A DNA stretch of 64,000 nt, from NCBI RefSeq assembly GCF_900089775.1, contig NZ_FLOB01000015.1, positions 27,950-91,949 of the forward strand, read 5' to 3'. The stretch comes from Marinomonas spartinae. GTDB taxonomy: Bacteria; Pseudomonadota; Gammaproteobacteria; Pseudomonadales; Marinomonadaceae. Below, piece by piece: positions 9,587 to 19,014 of this stretch. The notes beneath the pieces were generated by a model. The model was not told the origin of the DNA, made no database searches, and saw only the letters and a program-made list of their open reading frames with translations. The position numbers and the translations under genes were made by a program. How positions within the stretch are numbered: the first letter of the stretch is position 1; each line of letters starts with the position of its first letter.

Positions 9587-11074
9587 TTAAAACCCCATAA
9601 AACCCTCGGCATGTTTCAGCGTGGGTAAACGGGATAACATGGCGATATCGACCCTTGGACGCGCCAAATCGGGTGTTTTCTCTAACAGAGCTTCTAACGA
9701 TTTGGCAAACGCCAAGGTAGATAAGTCGTCGCCTCGTCGGCCAATAATCTGTAAACCAAACGGCATATGGTTTTTATCTCGCCCAACAGGCAAGGTCACA
9801 GACGGATGCCCTGTTAAAGTCGAAGCATATGCCATCGCAAGCCAGTGATAATAACTTTGTGTCGGCTTACCATCAATCTGCTCTGGGTAAAGTTCGTGCC
9901 AGTCTCGTGGGCTAATGGTCGTCGTGGGAGCCAGAATAAAATCATACTCTTCAAAAAATATCTGCCATGCACGATACATAAGCGTTTGTTTGTTTAGTGC
10001 ACTCACTACGTCTAATGCACTGTATGACTCGCCTTCTTTAATATTCATCAGAATATTTGGTCCCATTTGATCTGGGTATTGGTGGGACAATTCCCGGTGA
10101 TGACCGGAAAAGTTAAGCGCCCTTAGCACCGCAAAAATATGATCTGCATTGTCACAGTTAGGGTGGGCCTGGTCACATTTCGCAAAGACCGAGCCAAACT
10201 GATCGATTTTTTCTTGAAAGGACTCTTTGATTAATTTTTCCGTCATGGCAAAACCAAAATTATGGGTAACAGCCACCTTAGCACTGCTCAAATCAAAGTC
10301 AGGCAAATGGCAATAAGCATCCCCATTGTGTTGCCCAACTCCTTCCACCACAGATACCCAAGGATCACGGCGATCAGGACGAATCATTTGTGATAACATC
10401 AGACTCACATCTTCGACAGAACGCGCCATCGGTCCGTTGGTTGGTAATGGTATTAAGCCAATCGGACGACTGTGCCCGGGCACCACACCCGGTGACGGAC
10501 GAAAGCCAACCACACCACAAAACGCCGCTGGATTACGCAAGCTGCCCCCGGTGTCTGATCCCGTTGCTAATGGGGTGATGCCGCAAGCCAACGCCACGGC
10601 TGAACCGCCGGAAGACCCTGCCGCTGAACGGGTCACATCAAACGGGTTCGCCGTCGCACCGTACACCGCATTGCGCGTATTACCACCTGCACTCCATTCC
10701 GGATTATTGGCTTTGCCCAGTGGCAAAGCGCCTGCTTGGCGTAATTGCGCTACCATAGGGTCGTCTGAGGTTGCCATATTGTCTTTGTAGATAGTACTGC
10801 CGAACGTCGTTGGGAATCCTGTTAAGTCAACCATGTCCTTCACACTCAATGGCAAACCATGTAACGCCCCCAAGGGTTCCCCTTTATCAATGGCTTGTTG
10901 GGCTTGCTTGGCTTGGGCCATAAAATCGTCTGGGTCACAAGCAACAATCGCATTCACCGCATGATTCACCAAATTCATTCGAGCAATGCAGCTTTGTGCC
11001 AGTTCCATAACGGACAATGACTTTTTTGCCATTAAACGGCGCGCTTCGGCTGCGTTAAGATCACATGCTTCCAT
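9587..11074 (-). CDS. Amidase signature family hydrolase
   Basis: A 495-residue amidase with the full Ser-cisSer-Lys triad: Lys79 in PLSVKDMVD, Ser154 in AAGSSGGSAVA and Ser178 in GSDTGGSLRNPAA. The length suits stand-alone amidases. No signal peptide is seen, so it is cytoplasmic. AAGGT precedes the ATG. It is upstream of, and probably co-transcribed with, the D-serine dehydratase gene, so it may release an amino acid from an amide that the dehydratase then breaks down. Substrate specificity in this family cannot be predicted from motifs. Confidence 0.9.
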   Translation of the reverse strand: MEACDLNAAEARRLMAKKSLSVMELAQSCIARMNLVNHAVNAIVACDPDDFMAQAKQAQQAIDKGEPLGALHGLPLSVKDMVDLTGFPTTFGSTIYKDNMATSDDPMVAQLRQAGALPLGKANNPEWSAGGNTRNAVYGATANPFDVTRSAAGSSGGSAVALACGITPLATGSDTGGSLRNPAAFCGVVGFRPSPGVVPGHSRPIGLIPLPTNGPMARSVEDVSLMLSQMIRPDRRDPWVSVVEGVGQHNGDAYCHLPDFDLSSAKVAVTHNFGFAMTEKLIKESFQEKIDQFGSVFAKCDQAHPNCDNADHIFAVLRALNFSGHHRELSHQYPDQMGPNILMNIKEGESYSALDVVSALNKQTLMYRAWQIFFEEYDFILAPTTTISPRDWHELYPEQIDGKPTQSYYHWLAMAYASTLTGHPSVTLPVGRDKNHMPFGLQIIGRRGDDLSTLAFAKSLEALLEKTPDLARPRVDIAMLSRLPTLKHAEGFMGF

Positions 11075-11189
11075 CCATACCTTCTTAGTGAATCATCACG
11101 GTTATTTGTTAGAATAAACAAATGGTAACGTCACACTCAGGCATCGCAAAAGATGAATTTTTAGAAGAGATCATTGCTATTTTGGCAAT

Positions 11190-11233
11190 ACAAAAAAAGC
11201 GCTAACAACGTCATTTATTCGCGCCTTTTTAAA
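11190..11233 (-). terminator. Probable rho-independent terminator after the MFS gene
   Basis: On the minus strand AAAAAGGCGC pairs with GCGCTTTTTTT across an 18-base loop, allowing one bulged base, and ends in a T-run. It lies just after the stop of the MFS gene at 11247. Confidence 0.5.
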
Positions 11234-11246
11234 GGTCGTTTCTGAA

Positions 11247-12467
11247 TCAATTAACGATGTGGCTATTTATTTCAACTCGCTCCTCTCTGGCGACCCGACG
11301 TAACAAAAAGAAAAGCACCACTAAACCTACAACGCCAAATATCGCACCCGCCACGCCAACACTTTGTAAATTAATCCGTTGTATTACCTGGTTACCAAAC
11401 AAAGCCCCCGCACCAATACCCAAGTTAATAATGCCGGAAAACAACGACATGATAATGTCAGAGGCGTTAGCATCCACGTTAAACACGCGTACCTGCATGG
11501 CAAGACCAATGGTCATCATGGCCGCGCCCCATAGGATAATCAAAGCGATCATATAGCTACTATACTGAGCAGCAAAATACAGAAGAGCCGTAGAAGAGGT
11601 CACGATCAAGGTACTACCAATCAGTAGTTGCTTATTAGCTCGCTCACCAAGATAACCAAATACCACACTGCCGATGATGCCTGCACCACCAAACAAGAGC
11701 AGAATCAATGTGGTGAATCCCGCCGAATTATGCCCAATGACTTTTAAAAAAGGCTCAATATAACTGTAAGCGGTGTAATGGGCAGTGAACATCAAAAAGA
11801 TAAAAAAGTACATGTGCAACAAAATGGGCTTTTTCATCAACTCAGACACTTTACTCAAAGAACCAGAGAACAAACTGGGTAAACTTGGCAATAACCGAAA
11901 TAGCGCGATAAGCATCACAAACGAGGCTACAGCAATTGTCGCAAACGTCATGCGCCACCCTAACGACTCCCCTATCAAACGACCTAATGGCACACCCAAT
12001 ACCATGGCGAGTCCTGTTCCCGTCGCCAGCACACTCAAAGCAAAGTTTTTCTTCCCCCAAGGGGCCACCCGAATCGCGATGGAAGCCGTAATAGACCAAA
12101 ATATGGCATGGGCAAAGGCAATGCCAATACGGCTAATCAATAGGGCCTCAAAACACCAAGCAAAGACAGACAAAATATGGCTAATAAAGAACAACACAAA
12201 GCTTGCTAGCAACAAGGTCTTACGATCCATTTTCCCCGTTAGCAGCATTAAGGGCAGCGACATTAACGCCACAATCCACGCATATACGGTTAGCATCCAA
12301 CCGGCATGGGCAGGCGTTATAGAAAAATTTTGAGCAATAGACGATAACAAGCCCACAGGCACAAACTCTGTGGTATTGACGATAAATGCAGCGATCCCCA
12401 TTAATATCACGCGCAAGTATTGCGTCTTTTTAGAGGTATTATCAACCTCAGTAGAATCCAAATTCAT
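11247..12467 (-). CDS. MFS transporter, sugar-efflux (SotB) type
   Basis: A 406-residue major facilitator protein with about twelve hydrophobic segments. The opening helix contains FIVNTTEFVPVGLLSSIA, followed by AGWMLTVYAWIVALMSLPL, a pattern typical of DHA1 efflux pumps of the SotB/AraJ group. The ATG at 12467 has AGGT upstream and gives the normal N-terminus; a longer frame is less likely. It appears to be a single-gene unit ending in a terminator. Export of sugars or arabinose analogues is known for SotB relatives, but drugs or amino acids are possible here. Confidence 0.85.
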   Translation of the reverse strand: MNLDSTEVDNTSKKTQYLRVILMGIAAFIVNTTEFVPVGLLSSIAQNFSITPAHAGWMLTVYAWIVALMSLPLMLLTGKMDRKTLLLASFVLFFISHILSVFAWCFEALLISRIGIAFAHAIFWSITASIAIRVAPWGKKNFALSVLATGTGLAMVLGVPLGRLIGESLGWRMTFATIAVASFVMLIALFRLLPSLPSLFSGSLSKVSELMKKPILLHMYFFIFLMFTAHYTAYSYIEPFLKVIGHNSAGFTTLILLLFGGAGIIGSVVFGYLGERANKQLLIGSTLIVTSSTALLYFAAQYSSYMIALIILWGAAMMTIGLAMQVRVFNVDANASDIIMSLFSGIINLGIGAGALFGNQVIQRINLQSVGVAGAIFGVVGLVVLFFLLRRVAREERVEINSHIVN

Positions 12468-12541
12468 TTTGACCTGCAAAGTAATAAAAGAAAAAAGTAT
12501 CCTGTTTAAAATCAACACCAAGATACAAAGAACATCCTATA

Positions 12542-13537
12542 TTATGCGACGGATGTTATCGCCGCTTTACGCTTTGAGAACCGATTTGCCAATAACGCAC
12601 ATACAAAAATTTGCAGCGGATGATAAATCATAATGGGCAGTAACAGCATACCTAGCATAGGGTTTGCACCAAAAATAACTTTTGCCATAGGCACACCTGC
12701 TGCAAGGCTTTTTTTCGTACCACAAAATAAGGCAGCGGATTGATCTTCCTCGTGAAATTGAAAGCGATGGCCTAAAAAATACATTAGCGCGATCATGGAA
12801 ACCAATATCAAGGCACATAGCCCCACCGCGTACAACAAAGTGACGATGGTAAAATCATGCCAAATACCACGCACAACCGAATCACAAAATGCATTATAGA
12901 CAATCAGCAAGATAACCCATTTATCCAGTTTGCCAGTGATCGCTTTATGGCGACTCACCCATTGTCCAATAAATGGGCGCAGCAGTTGGCCTGCTACCAT
13001 GGGGACAAACAATAACAAGGCAATGTGGGCAACAGTACCACTAAAGTCCGCATGACTACTGGTAAAGCCCATAAATAACTGAACATAAAGAGGCGTCAGA
13101 AAAATACCTAACACACTGGATAAGGAAGCATTAAAAATCGCCCCAGGCACATTACCACCTGCTATTGCTGTCATCGCCACAGAAGAGGAAATGGTACTTG
13201 GCAGAACCAGTAAATAACAAAAGCCAAACGCCAAAGCTTTAGGCAAAAAGCTCTCAAACCAATGCCCCAACGTGAGCCAAACCAGAGGATAAATGACGAA
13301 AGTGGCGGATTGAATAAACAAGTGAAGCCGCCAGTTGCTTAAGCCTTTGCGTATATCCCGAGGCGAAAGCCCGATACCATGTAAAAAGAAAACAAGGGCA
13401 ATCCCCCATTGTGTCACTTGGTCCAAGTGCAAAACACCACCACTTGACCCCACCTTAGGCAACAATGCCGCCAAAACAATTGCCAGCAACATTCCCACCA
13501 AAAACCACTCTTTTTTTATCAACGCAAACAACGTCAT
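12542..13537 (-). CDS. Bile acid:sodium symporter-like membrane protein (SBF-like, YfeH type)
   Basis: A 331-residue membrane protein with roughly nine or ten hydrophobic helices. It matches the SBF-like group that includes E. coli YfeH: FFLHGIGLSPRDIRKGL near the N-terminus, the LPSTISSSVAMTAIAGGN crossover region, and FCGTKKSLAAGVPMAKVIF near the C-terminus. GAGGGA lies immediately upstream of the ATG. It presumably moves an organic anion with sodium; the real substrate of this subgroup is unknown. The next gene upstream is on the opposite strand. Confidence 0.82.
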   Translation of the reverse strand: MTLFALIKKEWFLVGMLLAIVLAALLPKVGSSGGVLHLDQVTQWGIALVFFLHGIGLSPRDIRKGLSNWRLHLFIQSATFVIYPLVWLTLGHWFESFLPKALAFGFCYLLVLPSTISSSVAMTAIAGGNVPGAIFNASLSSVLGIFLTPLYVQLFMGFTSSHADFSGTVAHIALLLFVPMVAGQLLRPFIGQWVSRHKAITGKLDKWVILLIVYNAFCDSVVRGIWHDFTIVTLLYAVGLCALILVSMIALMYFLGHRFQFHEEDQSAALFCGTKKSLAAGVPMAKVIFGANPMLGMLLLPIMIYHPLQIFVCALLANRFSKRKAAITSVA

Positions 13538-13927
13538 CTCCCTCTTTTATTACCTCAAAAAAGCCGCTCATAGGCTTCTAAATAACCGTATGCCAGCGTG
13601 TTTTTTACAAGACGTATTGTCCACTGTCTGAGACAAAACAAAAGCAATAAAAATATGAATATTGCGGACAACAGCATACTTTTTCACGAGTTTAAGTCAC
13701 TGAAAGAGGCATTGTGACAACACCGAAGTCAAACAGAGCATGACAATGGATTCTATGTAACGCAATGCCATGAGCGGCTCAAATAAAACTTGTGTAATAC
13801 TGTGTAATTGCCCTTTGAAAGAAAGCTTACTAACTTAATAGACTGACTTTTGATGACAAGCGGAACCGCTGCCATCCATAAAATAAAAAGGCTATTGGTT
13901 ACTTAGCAAAGACTTTTGGAGAGAATC
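13538..13927. other. Intergenic region between divergent genes
   Basis: About 390 bases between the SBF-like gene (minus) and an XRE-type regulator gene (plus). It holds the two divergent promoters and small inverted motifs such as TTGTC and GACAA around 13616-13637. I see no coding frame or RNA gene that I can support. Confidence 0.4.
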
Positions 13928-14521
13928 ATGAACAACAAGGATGGACGTATTTCATTAAATGTTGATGTGTTAAAAGCACAAAGAAAACAGCGAGGTTTAA
14001 GCCAAGAAAAAGTCGCTGAAGCATGTATGAAGCAAAGCCTTCTCGTGTCCGTTTCTTCCATTAAGCGAGCGGAACTGGGGATGAATGTCCTCTATCGCAC
14101 TGCAACACAACTCGCTACGTTTTATGGTATTCCGGTTGAATTACTCATAACCGATAACAAGTCTGCAAGCTCTCCAAGAGTATTATCAGGTTCCCACACT
14201 CAGAATAAAAATACCTTAACCATTGTTATCGAAACAAAAAATCCAATACACAGAACAAAAATTGACTCTCTATTAGATAGCTCACAGAAACGCTGCCACC
14301 AACAAGGCAATTATATAACAATTGACTGGCACATCAGTGAAGACGACACACAGGTGTATAAACAGATCCAGTGTCTATGTGCCAAGCTAAAATCGACGTT
14401 TCAAGCGGATATTCGTTTATTTATTGAATCCACCATCACGGAACACAACTCAGAGGCAAATTTCCAGCCTTTATTTATTCACAACAAAAGGCCCGATCGT
14501 ATATTGGACCATAGTGTTTAA
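13928..14521 (+). CDS. XRE-type helix-turn-helix regulator with an uncharacterised C-terminal domain
   Basis: A 197-residue protein. Residues of about 8-60 form a Cro/CI-type helix-turn-helix (LKAQRKQRGLSQEKVAEACM, then VSVSSIKRAELG and YRTATQLATFYGIPVELL). The rest contains NTLTIVIETKNP and a segment alternating beta and helix, resembling nothing I can name. GGAG is seven bases upstream of the ATG at 13928, which decides this start over an in-frame TTG twelve bases earlier. It is convergent with the lodB-like gene. Control of the lod genes is possible but not shown. Confidence 0.72.
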   Translation: MNNKDGRISLNVDVLKAQRKQRGLSQEKVAEACMKQSLLVSVSSIKRAELGMNVLYRTATQLATFYGIPVELLITDNKSASSPRVLSGSHTQNKNTLTIVIETKNPIHRTKIDSLLDSSQKRCHQQGNYITIDWHISEDDTQVYKQIQCLCAKLKSTFQADIRLFIESTITEHNSEANFQPLFIHNKRPDRILDHSV

Positions 14522-14627
14522 TAGCACGACCTAGCGGCATTCGCGCCGCATCTATTAGGATCAAAATAAGTAATGGAAGCCACGCGATGTGGCTACAATC
14601 ACTTCTAGCCAAGCAAACACCAACAAA

Positions 14628-15746
14628 CTAGGCGCTTACTCTATGTTGTTGTTTACTAGGCTTAATTAGACGGCGCTGCCAAAAAGGGTGATTAGGCCAA
14701 CGTTGCTCTTTTTTATAAAAGTCCCATTTGGTTTCGCAGTACTCATCAAAAGTCAGTATGGCATCTTGTTGATAATCCCGAACGGCTGTTTTTTGTTCAT
14801 GCATTAGCGCATAAGCACCATGGCAACCACTGAGCATTGCAAACCCTATTCCCATAGAAGAAATCGGGTCAAAAGAGGCGACCGCATCACCAACGGCAAC
14901 AAACTTTTCTGGGAAATCTGAAGCATAATACTGACTGTTGGCTTGTTTTACCCAAAGCTTTGGCTGCGTAGAAATACAGCCCTGCAAAGAGCCACCAATA
15001 GCAGTTGTCTTAGCGAGACACTGATTCCAAACCTCCTGATGATTAAGCTGCTTCTCTTTCATGATATCCATATCGGTAAAGCAGGTTACCACAGCAAGGT
15101 CTTTCGACAAGCCTGCCATATACCACCAGCCATATTCACAACTTTCAATTTTCTGTTGCTGCTCGAAGACACGCTCAGGATGCTCAACAAAGGCGCCAAT
15201 ACCCACAAGCTGATCGGTCACCACTCGTTCAATTCCTAGCAATTGACCTATTTTTGTCTGTCGACCTGACGCATCGATCAAATACTCACTTTGATAGTGC
15301 AGTGTACCTTGTTCAGGATGAACACACTGAACTTGCCAACAGCCTTCTTGTTGCGCCATGCTAATTTGTTTACAGCGAGGAATAATCGTGCCTCCTCGTT
15401 CTGATATTGTCATCAGCAAGGTCTCATCAAAACGCGCGCGATCCAGTTGATAGGTTTTACCTTGTGCCGTGAACAGGCTGAAATGATGAGTCTCCACATC
15501 ACTGCCCCAATAGCTTTCTTTGCCATAATTTGGTGTAAAACACCCTGCTCCAAACGCCTCTCGTGGTATGTCCAGATACTCCAAAAAATCAAAGATACTG
15601 TGAGAAACCTGCTCACCAATACGCGGTTGTGTGAAATCGCCACGCTCAAGCAACAACACTTTTTTATCGTGGAACAACATCAAGGAGAGCGCACAAGCGG
15701 CCCCAGCGGGGCCGCCTCCGATGATAATGGCATCATACGTTTGCAT
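14628..15746 (-). CDS. LodB-like FAD-dependent oxidoreductase (quinone cofactor biogenesis partner)
   Basis: A 372-residue flavoprotein with the N-terminal FAD-binding IIIGGGPAGAACALSL and a distal GDAVASFDPISSMGIGFAM motif, as in tryptophan-halogenase-like and geranylgeranyl-reductase-like flavoproteins. LodB/GoxB proteins of this kind are needed to make the cysteine tryptophylquinone of their LodA/GoxA partner. The gene starts within a few bases of the stop of the lodA-like gene (TAGTGATG), so the two are translationally coupled. The ATG at 15746 is preferred over the overlapping GTG because AGAGG lies six bases before it. The assignment rests mainly on pairing with the lodA-like gene. Confidence 0.85.
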   Translation of the reverse strand: MQTYDAIIIGGGPAGAACALSLMLFHDKKVLLLERGDFTQPRIGEQVSHSIFDFLEYLDIPREAFGAGCFTPNYGKESYWGSDVETHHFSLFTAQGKTYQLDRARFDETLLMTISERGGTIIPRCKQISMAQQEGCWQVQCVHPEQGTLHYQSEYLIDASGRQTKIGQLLGIERVVTDQLVGIGAFVEHPERVFEQQQKIESCEYGWWYMAGLSKDLAVVTCFTDMDIMKEKQLNHQEVWNQCLAKTTAIGGSLQGCISTQPKLWVKQANSQYYASDFPEKFVAVGDAVASFDPISSMGIGFAMLSGCHGAYALMHEQKTAVRDYQQDAILTFDEYCETKWDFYKKEQRWPNHPFWQRRLIKPSKQQHRVSA

Positions 15747-15748
15747 CA

Positions 15749-18151
15749 CTAACCTCTCGCCCGAGTGCCTGAACGTGGAAGAATATTTGTCGAGCGAACA
15801 GGTTTAAAAGCACGCTCTTCCAGATATTTCGCCATATTTCTACCTTTCTCCGTTTCCCCGCTACTAATATCCCTTAATTCATCCTTGACGGTTCCAAAAG
15901 GCACTTTCTTATCATTAATGAAAAGCACGGGTAAGGTAGTCTCGTTATCTTTAGGGTTCCCACTGATTTGCCCCACGCCTATTTCTCTGTATTCAAACAG
16001 TTCATGGTTTCTTTCGGATTCCGTGAAATAGGGGAAGCCTTCATTTTTCGAGTTTTGATCCCGAATAAAAGCCAGCGCAGACCAGTGCTCCACCATCTGA
16101 CCATAGCTATTAATTCCACGAGCATAGTTGATTTGCTGACCAGCAGGAAAATGACTCAGGAGCTGACCCTTAGCATCCATTTCCCCAGTTAGCACATCCC
16201 AAGGGCTTTGTGGCGGCCACCAATAACTGTAGTAGTTTGGCGGAAGCGGCTTACTGTCATTTTTTCCAACTTCTTTCGTTGCTGAGGCCGTGATAACAGG
16301 GGAAACGTTAACGCCTTCGGGCAATCCACTCCATTGGACATCCGTCTCTTTGAAAGTACGACTCGTCTCTGTCTGAGTCGCCTTATTGACTTTAGGCTCA
16401 TTAAAATTAATCGTCTGCACTGTGCAATTGAAGAAATCCGCCTGCCAAGGGCATGCCATACGTTTGGTTAAATCCCCTGGTTCACAACCACCACCTTCAC
16501 ATTCATCTCGACCCGGTGATAAGCCAGTTTCAGCGTAATCATCAATACTCTTATAGTGCTTAATTTTATATGCATCTTCGTACAAGGCCGGATTCTGTAG
16601 GCTCCATGTCACTTCAATACCTGGACACATAGGCAAGCCCACGCAATTACCAATACTGGCAGCATCCATAGGGTTAACAGGGAAAGCTTGGCAGTCTCCA
16701 ACACTGAATTTCCCTTCAGCCCACTGCTTTAACAAAAACATTTGCGTGGCATCTAAGGCAAGAAACTTTTCCACTACATTGTTAGTTAGATCATACGCAT
16801 TGGCGCTTTTTACTGAGTTGCTGCCCGAGTTCAGTGGCATCATGGGGAATCTATTTCCATCAGAATCCCCACTAATAAGCTGCTGCTGGGGCTGATCATA
16901 ATCACCAATGACTTTCTTATCCAGCTGGCGAAAGTAGTTATAATACTTCATCCGTTCCGGCTTTCTTGCCTCACTGTTGTCACGATAATCAAACTGATAA
17001 GAAAAGAAACCGCTCATGGACTGCACATTCGCTACCCACTGATATTGACTAATACGCTGAATAATAGGAAGGATATCTCGCTCGTAGTTGGCGATATAGT
17101 TTTCATTAAAGCCTTTCTGATAGCCATTCTTATTATAGCCACTATCATTACAACCATCTGAGTCATAACCGTCTTTGTCATAACCATTCTTATTGTAATG
17201 ATAACCATCCTGATCATAACGATTCTTATATTTTTTCAGATCATATATATCTGGAGCCAAGTTAAAATTCCGTACACCGACATCAAAAAAGGTATCATTT
17301 AAGGTAGAAATATTGACGATTTCAGGAGCAAAGTCGGGGGACCCCACCACAACCCAAGCTTTAACCGGATCGGATTTAGAACCGCCCTTGAAAGTAACAA
17401 TACATGAGACAGGTCCGTCCGAAATATCGTCAAACCAATCATTACCACCGCCGTAACCTTCTAAGTCGGTATTACCACCAGCGCGACCATAACCTCCCAA
17501 TACAATCAAATGACCATGCTTATTCATAATAAGCGTTCCTAAGCTTTTAAAATCTTCCCCTTGTTTCACATCTAGTGGCGGAAAGTATCTATCCTCTTCT
17601 TTTACGTTTGCTCCATACTTATCTTTTGTATAGTAGTCATCTGGTATACTACTTATATCAAACTCAGCTTTGATAACCGGATGAGATGCCATACTTTCAG
17701 CAGATCCTGATACTGTTCGTGGCCCCAGATCAATAATCAGTTTCTGCCTCTCTACATCATCGATGTTACAGCCAACCGATGGATTGCGTAGCTCCGTTTT
17801 TCTGTTTCTGTAACTGTTTTCTTCTCCATAAAGCAGGTTGCCATTAAGTTCGTTAAAGTCATACCATGCCGCTTTTTTATTGGCTAAATGCACCGTCCAT
17901 TCAATACGCTCAACATTAGGCGATTGCAGTGTTAACTCTTCACCAGACTCATCAAAGACTTTAAATACCTGTCCTTGGCGACGAATACGACCCGCTTCAT
18001 CTTTAAAGTTGATAACTTCCGTCGTCGGTTGCATATTCTCATCGTGTTCATGGGGCAAACCACCAATCTTCGTGGGGTTTAAAACAAAATTATTACCTTC
18101 TGCATTGCCCAATCGAGCCACACCAACGGAAGGGTGAATTGAAAGTGTCAT
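15749..18151 (-). CDS. LodA-like cysteine tryptophylquinone amino acid oxidase
   Basis: An 800-residue protein that begins SIHPSVGVARLGNAEG, the LodA N-terminal signature. The expected cofactor residues are present: Cys503 in SIGNCVGLPMCPGIE and Trp569 in CPWQADFF. They are 66 residues apart, close to the 65 of Marinomonas mediterranea LodA (Cys516/Trp581, from memory). Known members oxidise L-lysine at epsilon or glycine, giving an aldehyde or oxoacid, ammonia and hydrogen peroxide, often outside the cell with antimicrobial effect. It is longer than LodA (about 726), partly because of an Asp/Asn-Gly-Tyr repeat near residues 310-346. AGGAGC precedes the ATG. The substrate cannot be assigned. 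Confidence 0.9.
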   Translation of the reverse strand: MTLSIHPSVGVARLGNAEGNNFVLNPTKIGGLPHEHDENMQPTTEVINFKDEAGRIRRQGQVFKVFDESGEELTLQSPNVERIEWTVHLANKKAAWYDFNELNGNLLYGEENSYRNRKTELRNPSVGCNIDDVERQKLIIDLGPRTVSGSAESMASHPVIKAEFDISSIPDDYYTKDKYGANVKEEDRYFPPLDVKQGEDFKSLGTLIMNKHGHLIVLGGYGRAGGNTDLEGYGGGNDWFDDISDGPVSCIVTFKGGSKSDPVKAWVVVGSPDFAPEIVNISTLNDTFFDVGVRNFNLAPDIYDLKKYKNRYDQDGYHYNKNGYDKDGYDSDGCNDSGYNKNGYQKGFNENYIANYERDILPIIQRISQYQWVANVQSMSGFFSYQFDYRDNSEARKPERMKYYNYFRQLDKKVIGDYDQPQQQLISGDSDGNRFPMMPLNSGSNSVKSANAYDLTNNVVEKFLALDATQMFLLKQWAEGKFSVGDCQAFPVNPMDAASIGNCVGLPMCPGIEVTWSLQNPALYEDAYKIKHYKSIDDYAETGLSPGRDECEGGGCEPGDLTKRMACPWQADFFNCTVQTINFNEPKVNKATQTETSRTFKETDVQWSGLPEGVNVSPVITASATKEVGKNDSKPLPPNYYSYWWPPQSPWDVLTGEMDAKGQLLSHFPAGQQINYARGINSYGQMVEHWSALAFIRDQNSKNEGFPYFTESERNHELFEYREIGVGQISGNPKDNETTLPVLFINDKKVPFGTVKDELRDISSGETEKGRNMAKYLEERAFKPVRSTNILPRSGTRARG
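17108..17228 (-). repeat. Degenerate tandem repeat encoding [D/N]xxGY units inside the lodA-like gene
   Basis: The DNA shows repeated variants of ATAACCATC/ATAGCCATT at 12-18 base intervals. In the protein this gives successive units such as YDQDGY, YNKNGY, DKDGY, DSDGC, NDSGY, NKNGY. These acidic/Asn-rich GY units resemble short calcium-binding-like repeats. The block interrupts the catalytic core upstream of the cofactor cysteine. Confidence 0.7.
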
Positions 18152-18342
18152 ATCTTGCTCCTGTTACTCAAGCTAAAATGGGGGGTGTTTCCATTACCAT
18201 TTCAGTAAAACAGGCGGGGGCATTTTTAGCAGTATCAGTTTGGTGTCAGTTGTCTTATTGACAAAGGGAAGAAAAGAAGAGGAGTAACAGCACAATAGCA
18301 TTTATCGTGCCGTCTATCAGTCATTTGCTTAGCTACTTTTGC

Positions 18343-18924
18343 CTAGTTATCAAAGAGCGTTCTTGGCAATTTAAATTTGCGTCCGCCAATCTCAACCGTC
18401 GGTTGTAACGGTTTAGGGATGAGCGAATCAGGAGGAAAAAAAGCAGGTGGCAAATTGTATACCATTGGAACGCGTCCTACGTATATCCAAAAGTTCTTTT
18501 CGTTCTGCTGGTTAACCATATAGATCAAATATTCATGCCCATTGTCTTGCCAACTAGCGTCAGTATTATTTTCGCTCCAATCAGAAGACGCCCCAATATA
18601 GGCTAACCAGCGCCACTCTATTGTCTTATCAGGGTTGATTCGGATTTGGACGTTAACAGCATTATTAATATCAATTTGTATGGCTAGATTGAAACGAACA
18701 TGCGCTCCTTCAGGTATCGATTGAGGCATATCGAAAGCAAACACATCTGTATCTTCATTATTTGCCGCCACATTACTGGTATACAACTTGTAAGAGCCTT
18801 CTGGTGCAGGCTCTTCACCAAATTGGCAAGCCGTTATACCAATACTGCCCTCCTGATGAATAGGTTTTCTGCCAACACCTGAAAGCATTCTTTTGTCAGC
18901 CTGTAGCGTTACAGTATAGTCCAT
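18343..18924 (-). CDS. Hypothetical protein upstream of the lodA-like gene
   Basis: A 193-residue protein I do not recognise. It has no signal peptide or membrane helix and looks beta-rich: YTVTLQADKRMLSG at the start, then alternating short strands rich in Trp and Asn (IEWRWLAYIGASSDW, FWIYVGRVPMVYNLPP), and a C-terminus reading GRKFKLPRTLFDN. AAGGAAAAAGTG before the ATG at 18924 supports the start. It lies 191 bases upstream of the lodA-like gene in the same orientation, so it may be co-expressed with the oxidase pair. A sugar- or ligand-binding beta-sandwich is possible, but that is a guess from composition. Confidence 0.65.
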   Translation of the reverse strand: MDYTVTLQADKRMLSGVGRKPIHQEGSIGITACQFGEEPAPEGSYKLYTSNVAANNEDTDVFAFDMPQSIPEGAHVRFNLAIQIDINNAVNVQIRINPDKTIEWRWLAYIGASSDWSENNTDASWQDNGHEYLIYMVNQQNEKNFWIYVGRVPMVYNLPPAFFPPDSLIPKPLQPTVEIGGRKFKLPRTLFDN

Positions 18925-19014
18925 CACTTTTTCCTTACTCTGCGTGTTGTTAGAGAATATGCATGAATACCAAAGCTTTCCAGTATCAATAGAGTATCAG
19001 TTAATAGGATAGCT

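Noticed and set aside
10326..10790. 154-codon plus-strand frame
   Set aside because: It lies entirely opposite the amidase active-site region; composition is that of a shadow frame.
11122..11205. 27-codon plus-strand frame between the amidase and MFS genes
   Set aside because: No ribosome binding site and it runs into the terminator hairpin; no reason to think it is translated.
11785..12333. 182-codon plus-strand frame
   Set aside because: Antisense to the SotB-type transporter; no ribosome site or recognisable domain.
17108..17228. CRISPR-like short repeats
   Set aside because: The repeats are degenerate, only 12-18 bases, lack spacers and are in frame within the lodA-like gene.
15749..18151. 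Assignment as L-lysine epsilon-oxidase specifically
   Set aside because: Cofactor residues identify the family, but lysine, glycine and other specificities cannot be separated by eye.
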